33,424 nucleotides of DNA, taken from contig JAUXIJ010000036.1 in the NCBI GenBank assembly GCA_030621085.1, forward strand, positions 1-33,424, given 5' to 3'. Source of the stretch: Candidatus Cloacimonadota bacterium. Its GTDB lineage: Bacteria; Cloacimonadota; Cloacimonadia; Cloacimonadales; TCS61. The stretch's first letter is position 1. Each line of letters starts with the position of its first letter. Shown here piece after piece: positions 33,119 through 33,424 of this stretch. The notes below the pieces were generated by a model, which worked only from the letters and a program-made list of their open reading frames with translations, was not told the origin of the DNA and searched no databases. The translations under genes and the position numbers were made by a program.

Positions 33119-33424
33119 ATGAATTATTTAAAAAAACATTGGAAAGGTGAATTGTCTCTCGCAAAATCATTCTGGCTAAATTTCGTACTGTTTTCAATAT
33201 TATTAACTGTTCAAATTGCGTTTTATTATGCTATTATAAAAACTTGCGTAATATTTTTTACATTACCATATTTTTTAATCACAGCATTCTCATATCTATT
33301 ACTAATAATAGCTTTAATTATTTATGTTTGGCAGATTACAGGAGTTTTGAGATGTTGTTTAAATTATATAAAGCTTGGAAAAAAATTTCAAGCTTTGATA
33401 GTAATGGTGATTATTGAACTATCG
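33119..33424 (+). CDS. Integral membrane protein, 5' part only
   Basis: 102 codons from ATG at 33119 to the window end, with no stop. It starts MNYLKKHWKGELSLAKSFWLNFVL and has three hydrophobic segments (NFVLFSILLTVQIAFYYAII, LITAFSYLLLIIALIIYVW, ALIVMVIIEL). HWKGELSLAKSFW and YVWQITGVLRCC are features I know from an uncharacterised bacterial membrane family (W(R/K)GELSL...QxxGVWR). The upstream region is AT-rich with a weak ribosome binding site. Function not known. Confidence 0.6.
   Translation, partial: MNYLKKHWKGELSLAKSFWLNFVLFSILLTVQIAFYYAIIKTCVIFFTLPYFLITAFSYLLLIIALIIYVWQITGVLRCCLNYIKLGKKFQALIVMVIIELS

Overview
The window looks like a chromosomal segment of an uncultured, AT-rich, Gram-negative anaerobe of the FCB group, most probably a Cloacimonadota (Cloacimonetes/WWE1)-like bacterium. 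This is inferred from family content and was not tested by search. The pointers are two C-terminal YPNPFNPS/FlgD-like sorting domains of the type IX secretion style, two GWxTD-domain proteins, an outer-membrane barrel family shared with Bacteroidota and Gemmatimonadota relatives, and isolated glyQ and type I glutamine synthetase genes. Nearly all genes have clear AAGGAG-like ribosome binding sites.

Layout. 1-2.4 kb: the end of one secreted protein and a complete 12-repeat Asp-box (YCF48/BNR-like) beta-propeller, both ending in sorting domains. 2.4-8.2 kb: a metabolic operon with an isocitrate/isopropylmalate-type dehydrogenase, an HD-domain-like protein, a truncated four-helix-bundle (S23-like) gene between inverted repeats, and two different fused large+small-subunit aconitase-family enzymes. 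8.2-10.9 kb: an unrecognised protein, a small membrane protein and an outer-membrane barrel. 10.9-15.3 kb: a DMT permease, tandem GWxTD proteins, a CPBP intramembrane protease, a Nudix hydrolase and a CHAD protein, all on the plus strand and closely spaced. 15.3-18.4 kb: an accessory island on the minus strand with a BrnT-type toxin and its CopG-like antitoxin, a PIN-like protein and a HEPN-like protein. The island is punctuated by short copies of the 3' end of the CPBP gene. 18.4-24.8 kb (minus strand): RNase Z, a methyltransferase, tRNA 2-selenouridine synthase, an ENPP-like phosphodiesterase and an M3 oligopeptidase. 25.0-33.4 kb (plus strand): glutamine synthetase, glycyl-tRNA synthetase alpha chain, a heterodimeric ABC exporter, a TlpA-like lipoprotein and the start of a membrane protein.

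How genes work together. The dehydrogenase and aconitase homologues probably act in sequence (tricarboxylate isomerisation, then oxidative decarboxylation), and with glnA nearby a 2-oxoglutarate/glutamate/glutamine route is plausible. The ABC pair is co-translated and shows complementary degenerate and canonical ATP sites. RNase Z and MnmH both act on tRNA.

The most unusual signals are repeats. A 9-nt tandem repeat sits in frame in both sorting domains. A CTCCCCTT palindrome is present between genes and also inside the mnmH reading frame. CPBP gene tails bracket the toxin/nuclease island, and one of them forms the 3' end of the CHAD gene. An 85-bp branched palindrome lies just upstream of rnz. 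I did not find tRNA or rRNA genes or a CRISPR array.
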